Of a stretch of DNA of 15,804 nucleotides, positions 1-8,554 are shown piece after piece. Below the pieces are notes generated by a model that searched no databases, had not been told where the DNA came from, and was given only the letters and a program-made list of their open reading frames with translations. Origin of the DNA: an uncultured Lachnospiraceae bacterium (GTDB taxonomy: Bacteria; Bacillota; Clostridia; Lachnospirales; Lachnospiraceae). Made by a program: the position numbers and the translations under genes. The stretch is from contig CAJUIS010000037.1 in the NCBI GenBank assembly GCA_910586645.1, positions 1 through 15,804 on the forward strand, read 5' to 3'. The first letter of the stretch is position 1. The number at the start of each line of letters is the position of its first letter.

Positions 1-94
1 ACAAGGGATACAGCGATTTTTCTGATTTTCAACTGTCAAAGATGGGATTATACACCTGTTGGAAGACTTTTACAATAAATTGCAGAAAATTCTG
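1..94. other. left-edge intergenic stretch, no gene seen
   Basis: No coding region can be supported here. The stretch follows the stop codon of the minus-strand regulator and contains a candidate promoter that points off the left edge (annotated separately). No convincing terminator hairpin follows the regulator; CAGAA-AA-TTCTG at 83-94 is too short to count. Confidence 0.5.
47..75 (-). promoter_or_regulatory. candidate sigma-A promoter pointing left
   Basis: On the minus strand, TTGTAA (75-70) and a perfect TATAAT (52-47) are separated by exactly 17 bp. Transcription would begin near position 40 and leave the window. The target gene is not visible, so the call rests on the two hexamers and their spacing only. 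Confidence 0.4.
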
Positions 95-436
95 TCATGT
101 TCTTTTTTTCTTTCCGAAATTGGAAAAGATCCTTCCGGTTTCAATATAAAGTGGTTTCTTGTCTTCCGGGATTCCACGGTAAATATTTACAAGATGGCGT
201 TCCTCTGCGTTGTAAGGAATGGACAGAGGTTCTCTTAAGGTTGTCACACCATAAATATAGTCTGTTGTCGTATTAAAATATGAAGCAAGCCGAATTACAG
301 TTTTGGCGTCTGGCTGCCTGCGGTTTTGAACATATCCGTTTAAAGTGGTCGCAGAAATGTTCAGCGCTTCCGCCAGTTCTTTTTGAGTGATGCCGTCCTG
401 TTCCAGAAGATTGCGCAACTGTGTCCCAATGTCCAA
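95..436 (-). CDS. XRE-family helix-turn-helix transcriptional regulator
   Basis: A 113-residue protein, probably a DNA-binding repressor or activator of the Cro/C1 (XRE) type. Residues about 5-62 form a typical HTH_3 fold: TQKELAEALNIS, then a recognition-helix region around TTLNGYVQNRRQPD, then the conserved tail TVIRLASYFNTTTDYIYG. The short C-terminal part (about 70-113) has no recognisable sensor domain. The start is TTG (434-436), not ATG. It is supported by a strong AAAGGAGG (445-452 on the complementary strand) 8 nt upstream; the ATG nearer that site is out of frame, and the codon two positions upstream of the TTG is an in-frame stop. The gene is divergent from the GH84 glycosidase gene, so it may regulate that gene or itself, but nothing in the sequence proves a target. 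Family assignment is secure; function is only general. Confidence 0.85.
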   Translation of the reverse strand: MDIGTQLRNLLEQDGITQKELAEALNISATTLNGYVQNRRQPDAKTVIRLASYFNTTTDYIYGVTTLREPLSIPYNAEERHLVNIYRGIPEDKKPLYIETGRIFSNFGKKKRT

Positions 437-716
437 ACGTCATTCCTCCTTTCCGGTCAGAATATTGTAAAACATAATTGTCTGTCAGTTTTTATAATGC
501 TCAAAATGCATACGACAAATGAGCGAAATGAATATAAATTTGCGAAAAAATCATAAAAGGGAAATATTTCAAATTTGAAAAAATGCAATGGCCTGAATTG
601 TTCATATTGACGAACAGAAAGGGAGTTGTTATAATGTTTTTATCTGATTTGTTCGTGAAATAAGGAGTCGTTCGTTATGGATGCGGGCATTTTTAATAAA
701 ATTAAGGAGGAAAAGT
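437..716. promoter_or_regulatory. divergent intergenic region with palindromes
   Basis: This 280-bp region separates the XRE regulator from the GH84 gene. It holds the GH84 promoter and several symmetric elements: GAAATATTTC (561-570) directly followed by TTCAAATTTGAA (568-579, a perfect 12-bp palindrome); GCTCA/TGAGC arms at 499-503 and 520-524; and ACGAACA (610-616) with inverted TGTTCGT (650-656), which flank the -10 box with centres 40 bp apart. Any of these could be an operator for the divergent regulator. I could not find a convincing minus-strand promoter for the regulator itself. Confidence 0.45.
607..635 (+). promoter_or_regulatory. sigma-A promoter of the GH84 gene
   Basis: TTGACG (607-612) and a perfect TATAAT (630-635) lie 17 bp apart, which predicts a start near 642 and a leader of about 75 nt before the ATG at 717. 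ACGAACA at 610-616 overlaps the -35 box and has an inverted copy just downstream of the start, so the promoter could be repressed by an operator-binding protein. Confidence 0.75.
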
Positions 717-3700
717 ATGAGAAATTGCAAAACGAAGAGAAGATCCGGTTTTTACTTTTTTAGCGTGCTGATGCTGCTTTTGGCATTCTGCATTCCAGTA
801 TTGGCCGGAGTGGAAGAAGCGGACGGAGAATATGAGGTGTATCCTACTCCGCAGGAGATTACATATGAGAGCGGGACGACAGAGCTGACGCAGGAAGTGG
901 ATGTAATATGTACGGATGCAATTGATTCCTATACAAAGGACAGAATTGAAAAGACCCTGGCAGTAAAAGGGCTGAAAGAAAGTGCGGCTCCGTCTGCGTC
1001 GAATACAAAGCTGATCGTGGGCGTATATGGTTCCGGAGACGCTGCCGATGCGTACAGCGGGCAGATTGGAGTGGACGATGCGTTTTTTAACGGGGAATAT
1101 CATTTTGACGCATATGCTCTTTGGATTTCGGACGGCACGATTGTTGTGCTTGGCGAAGATGTGGACGCCGCTTATTATGGAGTGACTACGTTAAAACGCA
1201 TTTTTGAGCAGATTGAAGGAAACGATGTCAGGAATTTGACGGTAAAAGACTACGGGCAGGTTGAGTTTCGCGGGTTCATAGAAGGATATTATGGAAATCC
1301 GTGGTCAAACGAGGATCGCATAGATTTGATGCAGTTTGGCAGTGAGATTAAGATGAATCAGTATATTTATGCGCCAAAAGACGATCCGCTTCATAATGCC
1401 AGGTGGCGGGATCTGTACGATGAAGAAGATTCTGACAGTGACGACAGCCTGACGAAAATTGCAGATTTGGCGCAGGCCGGGAATGAAAGCAAATGCTTCT
1501 TCGTCTATGCGCTGCACCCGTTTATGAACAATCCTGTAAATTTATCGGACAGTACGTATGATGCGGAAATCCAGGTGGTTCAGGCAAAGTTTGAACAGGT
1601 AATACGGAAGGCAGGCGTCCGCCAGATTGCAATTTTAGAGGACGACGCAACCGGGGAAACTGCGGAGCGTGTGATTCGGTTTTTGAACGATATGCAGGCA
1701 TGGCTGGAAGAATTACAGGAAGAGATTCCGGATTTAAAGACAGATATTCTTTACTGTCCGACTTGTTATATGTCTACAACAGACGCTAAAATGACGGCAA
1801 TCAGCGAAGGTGTGAGCGATAAAATCCACATTGTCGTAACAGGCGGTAAAATTTGGGGAGAAGTGTCAAGCGAATTTTCGACGGCGTTTTTCAATGGATT
1901 AAACGGCAACGGAAAAGGACGCTATCCGTATATGTGGGTGAATTGGCCGTGTAATGACAATACGAAAGACAGCCAGATTATGGGAGGACAGAATTACATT
2001 CTTCATACAGGGGTTGAACCCGGAAGCTATGAAGGCATAGTTTTAAATCCGATTCAGGAATCGGAGTCGTCAAAAGTGGGGATTTTTACGGCCTCAGACT
2101 ATTGCTGGAATATCTGGCAGGACGCGTCAGAAGGAGAGCAGGCGTGGGATGATGCGTTTAAATATATCGATCATATGACGGCGATTGAGACAGAGGAATC
2201 TTTGGCGTTAAAGGAAGTGGCAAAGCATCAGATTTCACAGAAGTATCCGAATCAGGTGGTAGGAAAACAGGTTTACTTTGAAGAGTTTGTCGAATTAAAG
2301 CCAATGCTGGAAAGTTTTCAGGAGAAGATGAATGCGGGGACGCTGGTGGAAGCGGACGCGGATGAACTGAAAGAAGAATTTCAAAAGATCAGCGAAGCGG
2401 CGGATTACTATCTGGAACATGGGACGAACCGGCGTATGGCAAAACAGATGACGCCTTTCTTTGGCGCTTTGCGCGATATGACCCGTGCAGGCGCGTACCT
2501 GCTTGAGGCGGTTAAAGCGGAACTTATGGGCGATAACGACAGTTTATGGAGAAATTTTTCAGAAGCGCAGGCGGCTTATGAGCAGTCTGGGACGTATGCG
2601 TTTTCCTATTATGGGGAGGGAACCATGTATGGGAAAGCCGGGGTGAGATATATTACTCCGTTTACCAAGAATCTTATGGAATATATGTCTCCAAAAGTGC
2701 TTGAAATTGTGAATCCGGAGTATGAGCCGCAGGGTTTTTATACCGGAACTGTTTCACATTCTGCCCGTTATTCCGTTTACCAGGGTTCTTCCCTGTCGAA
2801 TCTTATGGATGGAGATGACAGTACGTTTGTATGGTTTGGACAGACGGCGCAAAAAGATGATTATGTTCAGATGGATTTGGGAGAAGCAAAGAGCGTTGGA
2901 TCCGTACGGATTGCCGTAGGAGGGACAGACGGAGAGGATAAATGGAGAACATATCATCTGGAATATTCCGAAGACGGACAGAACTGGACAAAGACAGAGG
3001 ATTATACGGGCGCTAATTCCGGAATGGATAATTATCGTGTGGATTTAAACGGGGCTTTGGCAAGGTATATCAAAATTGTAAATAATGCCGCGACAGGAAA
3101 ATGGGTGAAATTCTCGGACTTTTCCGTTTATCCTGTTTTGAAAGATATGGTATATACGAATACGGAGGATGCAGGATGGGAAGAAGAGCATGATACGGAC
3201 GTATTTTCCCTGCTTCCAAAACAGGAGGCGACGCTGCAGCCGGGAGAGTATGTCGGCTTAAAGCTCGACAGAATCCATGAGATTCACATGATTGACGTAA
3301 AAGGAACAGGAATGGAAAGCCTGACTGTTGAAAAATCTTCCAATGCAATTGAGTGGAAAGCAAAAGAAGCGGAAGGCGACGCGCGTTATATTCGTTTGCA
3401 TAACAAGACAAATTCCGCTGTTACGTTTAATCTGACAAAATTTGAAGTGAACACAAACGAGATTTATCCGATGGATTTATATGAAAAAACACTGGCAGGA
3501 AATGTGGATACGGATACAAGATACTGGATGGACGGAGATCTTTCTACGAAAGCGAAATATCAGTCGGCGCCACAGGAGGGAAATTACATTACCTATGATA
3601 TGGGACAGGAGATAGAGCTTCATTCTTTAAAAGTGTATGTGCTTGATACGGCATATGATTATCCGCGTGATGCAAAAATTCAGGTTTCCGCAGATAATGA

Positions 3701-5342
3701 GACGTGGACGGATGTAATAACGATTGGCGACGGCATCGAAAATGCGAAGGCGGATGAAAGCACAAAACCTGTGGAATGTCCGGGCGGCGGATGGACGCAT
3801 GACACGGTGAACGTAGCTTATGCTTATGCGGAAAATGCAGATATACCGAATATCAGGGCAAGGTATGTCAGGCTTTATTTCACGGCAGGATATGCGCATC
3901 GCTGGGTAGAGCTGAATGAAATTTTGGTGAACGGAGGAGAATATATTCCGTCTGTCATAGATCCGACATTTGAAACAAACGCAGATCTTGCAAGGGGTTA
4001 TGAGCCGCAGATGCTGACCGACGGTGATTTGACGACTTCATTCCGGCCGGACAGCAAGGCGGACGGCGTTCTGATTTATAACGTTTCCGACGAAAAAGAA
4101 ATCGGAAGGATTAACATTCTTCAGAGTGGAAACAACGTTTGCGATGCATTGGTGTCCGTACGCACAGGTGAAAACGAATGGGAAGAACTGGGAAGGATGG
4201 ATGCAGGTTATTCTTCCTTCTATACGCAGAATCTGGATCATGTTTATGCGGTAAAACTGGAATGGACAGATACGGTTCCTGTTATTTACGAAATTATTAC
4301 CTTGACAGATCCCGGAACGCTTGTGGAAGATTTGCAGCTCAAGGCGGATGCTGCAAAACAGGAAGCGGATCGGGCGGAAAAGGATGTGAATACAGCAAGA
4401 ACCGAAGCAAAGAAAGCGGAGGAAGCGGTTGCCGGAATAGATCAGAAGGTGAAGGAGGCCGAAGCAAAAGCGGCTGCTGCGAAAGATAAGATTGAGAAGC
4501 TCCGTGCAGAAGTAGAACTGAAAAACTTATGTGCGCAGAAGGCAGAAGCGGAAGCGGAAGTTGCAGAGAAAAAGGCGGCTCTGGCTGTTTGTGAAGCTGT
4601 TCTTGCGAAAGCGCGCGCAAAGCAGTTCCAGGCGCAGGCCCAGTTATTAAACGGGGAAGAAAAAAGGCAGATGCTGCAGGATGCGAACGGAAAAGAGATA
4701 GAAGCGAAAGATAAGGAGAAGGAAGCGGATCAGCAGCAGAAGGCCGCAGAAACAAAACGGACAGAGAAGGATCAATATCAGCAGGAGGCGTCAGATAAAC
4801 AGACAGAGCTGGATCAGGCTTTGAAGAATGATGGAAATCTGCCTCCGGGGCCAGGCGGAGATCCGAATCCTAATCCAAACCCCAACCCAAATCCGGATCC
4901 GGTTCCGGCAGTTAAAAATTTCACGGTCAAAGGTCTGAAATATAATGTATTGAGCGCAGAGAAAAAGACGGCAGCCGTGGCGGGACCCGCAAATAAGAAA
5001 ACGGTAAAGAACGTGACAATTCCCGCTTCCGTATCTTATCAGGGCGTTACATATAACGTAACAGAGATTAAGGCGAATGCGTTTAAAGGCTGTGCAAAGC
5101 TGGCAAAGGCCGTAATCGGAAAGAAAGTGTCAAAGATTGGAAAGTCGGCGTTTGCACAATGTAAGAAGCTGAAAAACATTGAATTTAAAGCGAATGTCAA
5201 AGTTCCGAAAAACGCCTTTAAAGGCGCGCCGCAAAAAGCAAAGGTTAAGATTCCGGCAGCGATTAAGAAGAACAAGTCAAAACGTAAAAAGTTTGAGAGT
5301 ATGTTAAAATCTGCAGGACTCAAAAAACCTGTGATAAAATAA
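717..5342 (+). CDS. secreted multidomain GH84 beta-N-acetylglucosaminidase
   Basis: Probably hydrolyses terminal beta-GlcNAc on host glycans such as mucins, outside the cell. I place the start at 717 rather than the in-frame ATG at 681, because AAGGAGG (704-710) lies 6 nt before it and a signal peptide follows at once (basic N-terminus, hydrophobic LMLLLAF, cleavage near VLA-G, residue 30). That gives 1541 residues. Order: GH20b-like N-terminal domain (about 40-180); GH84 catalytic domain from about 184 (RGFIEGYYGNPWS) with the Asp309-Asp310 pair (LEDDA) expected to be catalytic; a helical post-catalytic part; three F5/8 type C (CBM32-like) regions at about 668-806, 914-1076 and 1077-1199, the third least certain; a long Ala/Glu/Lys coiled coil (1202-1370); a repeated Asn-Pro linker (about 1383-1395); a BspA-like leucine-rich C-terminus (about 1399-1541). 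There is no LPXTG motif. The basic leucine-rich tail may hold it at the wall (inference). It resembles NagH/NagJ-type enzymes of clostridia. Confidence 0.9.
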   Translation: MRNCKTKRRSGFYFFSVLMLLLAFCIPVLAGVEEADGEYEVYPTPQEITYESGTTELTQEVDVICTDAIDSYTKDRIEKTLAVKGLKESAAPSASNTKLIVGVYGSGDAADAYSGQIGVDDAFFNGEYHFDAYALWISDGTIVVLGEDVDAAYYGVTTLKRIFEQIEGNDVRNLTVKDYGQVEFRGFIEGYYGNPWSNEDRIDLMQFGSEIKMNQYIYAPKDDPLHNARWRDLYDEEDSDSDDSLTKIADLAQAGNESKCFFVYALHPFMNNPVNLSDSTYDAEIQVVQAKFEQVIRKAGVRQIAILEDDATGETAERVIRFLNDMQAWLEELQEEIPDLKTDILYCPTCYMSTTDAKMTAISEGVSDKIHIVVTGGKIWGEVSSEFSTAFFNGLNGNGKGRYPYMWVNWPCNDNTKDSQIMGGQNYILHTGVEPGSYEGIVLNPIQESESSKVGIFTASDYCWNIWQDASEGEQAWDDAFKYIDHMTAIETEESLALKEVAKHQISQKYPNQVVGKQVYFEEFVELKPMLESFQEKMNAGTLVEADADELKEEFQKISEAADYYLEHGTNRRMAKQMTPFFGALRDMTRAGAYLLEAVKAELMGDNDSLWRNFSEAQAAYEQSGTYAFSYYGEGTMYGKAGVRYITPFTKNLMEYMSPKVLEIVNPEYEPQGFYTGTVSHSARYSVYQGSSLSNLMDGDDSTFVWFGQTAQKDDYVQMDLGEAKSVGSVRIAVGGTDGEDKWRTYHLEYSEDGQNWTKTEDYTGANSGMDNYRVDLNGALARYIKIVNNAATGKWVKFSDFSVYPVLKDMVYTNTEDAGWEEEHDTDVFSLLPKQEATLQPGEYVGLKLDRIHEIHMIDVKGTGMESLTVEKSSNAIEWKAKEAEGDARYIRLHNKTNSAVTFNLTKFEVNTNEIYPMDLYEKTLAGNVDTDTRYWMDGDLSTKAKYQSAPQEGNYITYDMGQEIELHSLKVYVLDTAYDYPRDAKIQVSADNETWTDVITIGDGIENAKADESTKPVECPGGGWTHDTVNVAYAYAENADIPNIRARYVRLYFTAGYAHRWVELNEILVNGGEYIPSVIDPTFETNADLARGYEPQMLTDGDLTTSFRPDSKADGVLIYNVSDEKEIGRINILQSGNNVCDALVSVRTGENEWEELGRMDAGYSSFYTQNLDHVYAVKLEWTDTVPVIYEIITLTDPGTLVEDLQLKADAAKQEADRAEKDVNTARTEAKKAEEAVAGIDQKVKEAEAKAAAAKDKIEKLRAEVELKNLCAQKAEAEAEVAEKKAALAVCEAVLAKARAKQFQAQAQLLNGEEKRQMLQDANGKEIEAKDKEKEADQQQKAAETKRTEKDQYQQEASDKQTELDQALKNDGNLPPGPGGDPNPNPNPNPNPDPVPAVKNFTVKGLKYNVLSAEKKTAAVAGPANKKTVKNVTIPASVSYQGVTYNVTEIKANAFKGCAKLAKAVIGKKVSKIGKSAFAQCKKLKNIEFKANVKVPKNAFKGAPQKAKVKIPAAIKKNKSKRKKFESMLKSAGLKKPVIK

Positions 5343-5353
5343 GCGAAAATCAT

Positions 5354-5398
5354 AAAAATAACCGTATCGGGCTCTGCTGTCTGATACGGTTATTTTTT
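5354..5398 (+). terminator. intrinsic terminator after the GH84 gene
   Basis: AAAAATAACCGTATC (5354-5368) pairs perfectly with GATACGGTTATTTTT (5383-5397) around a 14-nt loop and ends in a T-run. It lies 12 nt after the stop codon and separates the GH84 gene from malQ. The A-rich 5' arm means it could also work on the other strand. Confidence 0.9.
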
Positions 5399-5421
5399 CA
5401 TATGTTTTTTGGGGAGAGGGT

Positions 5422-5449
5422 TTGAAAATGAGGCGTCGTTTGTTATAAT
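5422..5449 (+). promoter_or_regulatory. sigma-A promoter of malQ
   Basis: TTGAAA (5422-5427) and a perfect TATAAT (5444-5449) are 16 bp apart. This predicts a short leader of about 25 nt before the malQ ATG at 5482. The ribosome binding site is AGAAGGAG at 5464-5471, 10 nt before the start. Confidence 0.75.
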
Positions 5450-5481
5450 GAAAAATATGAAAAAGAAGGAGAACGAGACGT

Positions 5482-6975
5482 ATGAGAACAAGTGGAATTT
5501 TAATGCACATCTCTTCCCTGCCGTCCAGATATGGGATTGGGACTATGGGCAGGGAAGCGAAACGGTTTGTAAATTTTCTGGCGGAAGCAGGGCAGACTTA
5601 CTGGCAGATTCTGCCAATCTGTCCGACCAGTTACGGGGATTCTCCGTACCAGTCATTTTCCAGTTTTGCGGGCAATCCGTATTTTATTGATCTGGAACTG
5701 CTCTGTAAAGAAGGTCTTTTGACAAAAGAAGAATGCGAACAGTATTTCTGGGGAGAAAAAGAGACAGAAGCGGATTTTGGGATTTTGTATCAGAACAGAT
5801 ATCCTTTATTGAGAAAAGCGCATGAGCGTTTTTGTGAAAACAGGCCAGAGAGCTTTGAGAAGTTTTGCAGGAAAGAGAAGAAATGGCTGGATGATTACGC
5901 GCTGTTTATGGCGTTAAAAGATGCAAATGACGGCTCTGCATGGCCGGAATGGAGCAAAGGGCTTAAATTCAGAGAGGCGTTCGCCATGGAAGAAGCAAAG
6001 AGGACATATGAAAAAGAGGTTGATTTTTATAAGACGATACAATATCTGTTTTTCAGGCAGTGGAGAAGCCTGAAAAAATATGCCAATGGGAAAGGGATAC
6101 AAATTATTGGAGACGTTCCGATTTACGTGGCGAAAGACAGCACCGACGTCTGGGCGAATCCGGCGCAGTTTTATCTGGACGAAGAATTAAATCCGATTGA
6201 CGTGGCGGGATGTCCGCCGGACGCGTTTTCTGAAGACGGCCAGTTGTGGGGGAATCCCCTGTTCCGCTGGGATGTAATGAAGAAAGACGGCTATGCCTGG
6301 TGGACGGATCGTATCCGGGCAATGTCTAAAATATACGATGTAGTCAGAATAGATCATTTCCGGGGATTTGATTCTTATTATGCCATTCCGGCAAAAGATG
6401 AAACGGCGAGAAACGGCGAATGGCGAACGGGGCCTGGCATGGACTTGTTTGAGACAGTGGAGAGGAAGCTTGGAAAGCTCAATATTATTGTGGAGGATTT
6501 GGGATTTTTGACGCCTTCGGTATTAAAGCTTGTGAAAGATTCCGGCTTTCCGGGAATGAAAGTGCTTCAGTTTGCTTTTGATACAAGGGAAGAGAGCGAT
6601 TATCTTCCGCACAATTACGCAAGCCACACTGTTGTCTATACGGGTACGCATGACAATGATACCGTTATGGGGTGGATGAATACGGCGCCGAAAGAAAGCG
6701 TAAAATTTGCAAAAAAATATTTTAATCTGACCAGGAAAGAAGGTTATCACTGGGGGATGATGAGAGGCGCGTGGGCAAGCGTCAGCGATCTGGCGGTTGT
6801 GCCGATGCAGGATGTTTTGGGGCTTGGCAGCAAAGCGCGTATGAATACGCCTTCCACATTGGGCTGCAACTGGAAATGGCGGGCAAAGAAAAGCGATATT
6901 ACGCTGCGTCTGGCAAAGAAAATCAGAAAGTGCATGAAAGCCTATGGCCGGGAGCGGAAAGAAGGCGGATGTTGA
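5482..6975 (+). CDS. malQ: 4-alpha-glucanotransferase (amylomaltase, GH77)
   Basis: A cytoplasmic enzyme that moves alpha-1,4-glucan segments between maltodextrins and releases glucose, in maltose/glycogen metabolism. The 497 residues match the usual length of bacterial MalQ. The N-terminus MRTSGILMHISSLPSRYGIG and the stretch LPICPTSYGDSPYQSFSSFAG are typical. The expected catalytic residues are visible: nucleophile Asp291 (RIDHFRGF), acid/base Glu338 (IVEDLG) and Asp391 (GTHDNDT). The gene has its own promoter and is not overlapped by its neighbours, so it is probably a single-gene transcript, although no hairpin terminator separates it from pyk. Family and function are secure; which glucan it uses in vivo is not visible. 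Confidence 0.96.
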   Translation: MRTSGILMHISSLPSRYGIGTMGREAKRFVNFLAEAGQTYWQILPICPTSYGDSPYQSFSSFAGNPYFIDLELLCKEGLLTKEECEQYFWGEKETEADFGILYQNRYPLLRKAHERFCENRPESFEKFCRKEKKWLDDYALFMALKDANDGSAWPEWSKGLKFREAFAMEEAKRTYEKEVDFYKTIQYLFFRQWRSLKKYANGKGIQIIGDVPIYVAKDSTDVWANPAQFYLDEELNPIDVAGCPPDAFSEDGQLWGNPLFRWDVMKKDGYAWWTDRIRAMSKIYDVVRIDHFRGFDSYYAIPAKDETARNGEWRTGPGMDLFETVERKLGKLNIIVEDLGFLTPSVLKLVKDSGFPGMKVLQFAFDTREESDYLPHNYASHTVVYTGTHDNDTVMGWMNTAPKESVKFAKKYFNLTRKEGYHWGMMRGAWASVSDLAVVPMQDVLGLGSKARMNTPSTLGCNWKWRAKKSDITLRLAKKIRKCMKAYGRERKEGGC

Positions 6976-7000
6976 AAAATATGGAAGAATAGTATAGAAT
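6972..7000 (+). promoter_or_regulatory. sigma-A promoter of pyk, overlapping the malQ stop
   Basis: TTGAAA (6972-6977) contains the malQ stop codon (6973-6975). TAGAAT (6995-7000) follows after exactly 17 bp. This gives pyk an independent promoter and a leader of about 43 nt. Confidence 0.6.
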
Positions 7001-7049
7001 AATAACGTTTTGAGGAAAATGAGGAAAGAAGCAGAAAAGGAGACGAAGT

Positions 7050-8465
7050 ATGAGGAAGACGAAAATCGTGTGTACCCTGGGGCCTGCGACGGACAGAGAA
7101 GGGGTGCTGGAAAGTCTGATTGTAAAAGGGATGAATGTTGCAAGAATGAATTTTTCCCATGGCAGTTATGAAGAGCATAAGGTTCGGCTTGACAGCGTAA
7201 AAGAGCTGAGAGAAAAGCATCGTACGGCAACTGCCATTATGTTAGATACCAAAGGCCCGGAGATTCGGCTTGGATTGTTCCAAAACCACGAAGAAGTCCT
7301 TGAGGAAGGGCAGAAATTTGTGCTGTATTCTGCCGAAAGAGAGGGAAATAAAGACGGCATATCCATTTCTTATCCGGATTTATATCAGGACGTGGAAGAA
7401 GGATCTGTGATTTTAATTGATGACGGCCTTGTGGAGATGGAAGTTACAGAGGTAAAAGAAGGGGAGATTGTATGCCGGGTAAAAAACGGAGGAAAGGTTT
7501 CTGACCGCAAAGGCGTAAACGTGCCGAATGTGAAGCTGTCCATGCCGTTTCTGAGTGAAAAAGACAAAGAAGACATTTTGTTTGGAATTAAAGAGGACGT
7601 GGATTTTGTCGCGGCTTCTTTTGTGAGACGCGCGGATGATATCAATAAAATGCGTAAATTTTTAAACGATCACGGCGGATACGACGTCCACATTATCGCA
7701 AAGATTGAAAACCGGGAAGGCGTGGAAAATATTGACGAGATTTTAGCGGCTGCGGAAGGCGTTATGGTTGCCAGAGGGGATATGGGGGTTGAGATCCCTT
7801 ATGAAGAAGTGCCTGTGCTCCAGAAAATGATTATTAAAAAGGGCATGGAAGCAGGAAAACAGATTATTACGGCTACGCAGATGTTAGATTCCATGATGAA
7901 AAATCCACGGCCTACAAGGGCGGAGACAACGGATGTTGCAAACGCCATCTACGACGGAACGGGCGCCATTATGCTTTCCGGCGAGACGGCGGCAGGTCTT
8001 TACCCGGTGGAAGCTTTAGAGACAATGGGACGGATTGCGGATCGCACAGAACAGGATATTGATTACAGGAAGCGTTTTTTTGCGAGAGAACGGAAGGCGA
8101 ATCCGGACGTTACGGATGCAATCTGTCACGCGACCTGTACGACGGCGCTTGACTTAAACGCAAAATCTATCGTGACGGTTACAAAGAGCGGGTATTCCGC
8201 AAGGAATATTTCAAAATATTGTCCGGCCTGCGGCATTATCTGCGGGGCGACGGATGAGAAAGTGCTGCGGCAGCTAAGTCTCGTATGGGGGATTGTTCCC
8301 GTGATGTTAGAGAATAAAAAAGATATTTTTGAATTATTTGACCATGCGCTTGAAGCGGCGGAAGAACGGGGATATCTGAATAAAGGAGATATTACAGTCA
8401 TTACGTCCGGCGTGCCAATCGGCGTATCCGGAACGACAAATATGATAAAAGTGCAGACGGTATAG
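7050..8465 (+). CDS. pyk: pyruvate kinase
   Basis: Converts phosphoenolpyruvate and ADP to pyruvate and ATP in the last step of glycolysis. It has 471 residues, the short form of the enzyme without the extra C-terminal PEP-utiliser-like domain found in Bacillus. Visible family motifs: RKTKIVCTLGPAT at the N-terminus; NVARMNFSHG with Arg32, Asn34 and Ser36; MLDTKGPEIR; the signature IIAKIENREGVENIDEI containing the catalytic lysine; MVARGDMGVEIP; and KNPRPTRAETTDVANAIYDG for magnesium/substrate binding. The C-terminal alpha/beta allosteric domain is complete. Ribosome binding site AAAAGGAG (7035-7042) is 7 nt before the ATG. It is followed by spoIVA in the same direction; see the terminator at 8495-8554. 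Confidence 0.97.
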   Translation: MRKTKIVCTLGPATDREGVLESLIVKGMNVARMNFSHGSYEEHKVRLDSVKELREKHRTATAIMLDTKGPEIRLGLFQNHEEVLEEGQKFVLYSAEREGNKDGISISYPDLYQDVEEGSVILIDDGLVEMEVTEVKEGEIVCRVKNGGKVSDRKGVNVPNVKLSMPFLSEKDKEDILFGIKEDVDFVAASFVRRADDINKMRKFLNDHGGYDVHIIAKIENREGVENIDEILAAAEGVMVARGDMGVEIPYEEVPVLQKMIIKKGMEAGKQIITATQMLDSMMKNPRPTRAETTDVANAIYDGTGAIMLSGETAAGLYPVEALETMGRIADRTEQDIDYRKRFFARERKANPDVTDAICHATCTTALDLNAKSIVTVTKSGYSARNISKYCPACGIICGATDEKVLRQLSLVWGIVPVMLENKKDIFELFDHALEAAEERGYLNKGDITVITSGVPIGVSGTTNMIKVQTV

Positions 8466-8482
8466 CGGACACGAAGTTGTTG

Positions 8483-8510
8483 TCATAATCCATGCCCCTT
8501 TTCATACAAT
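8483..8510 (+). promoter_or_regulatory. sigma-E-type sporulation promoter of spoIVA
   Basis: CATACAAT (8503-8510) matches the sigma-E -10 consensus (CATACAxT) fully. TCATAAT (8483-8489), 13 bp upstream, is close to the sigma-E -35 element. Transcription should start near 8516-8518. SpoIVA is known to be made in the mother cell under sigma-E in Bacillus and clostridia, so the match fits the gene. It also argues against the upstream in-frame ATG at 8492, which lies before the predicted start of transcription. Confidence 0.75.
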
Positions 8511-8554
8511 GTATAAAGTGTTTTTCAAAATACATTGCAGGAAAGGGGTTTTTT
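8495..8554 (+). terminator. stem-loop with T6: pyk terminator overlapping the spoIVA SD
   Basis: CCCCTTT (8495-8501) pairs with AAAGGGG (8542-8548), and inside it CAATGTAT (8507-8514) pairs with ATACATTG (8530-8537). A small internal loop lies between the two helices, and six T follow (8549-8554). This has the form of an intrinsic terminator for transcripts coming from pyk. The 3' arm contains the spoIVA ribosome binding site and the T-run touches its ATG. A transcript starting at the sigma-E promoter lacks both 5' arms. Confidence 0.6.

Noticed and set aside
681..716. 12-residue upstream start for the GH84 protein
   Set aside because: The ATG at 717 has AAGGAGG 6 nt upstream and begins the signal peptide directly; 681 has a poorer context.
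4339..4755. minus-strand frame opposite the coiled coil
   Set aside because: A Pro/Leu/Ser-rich shadow caused by the biased Ala/Glu/Lys codons of the GH84 coiled coil.
6523..7230. 235-codon minus-strand frame
   Set aside because: It is antisense across malQ and pyk, both of which have full family motifs; the translation is low-complexity and has no start signal.
8492..8554. N-terminal extension of SpoIVA by 21 residues
   Set aside because: Its ATG precedes the predicted sigma-E transcription start, lacks a ribosome site and is absent from the family.
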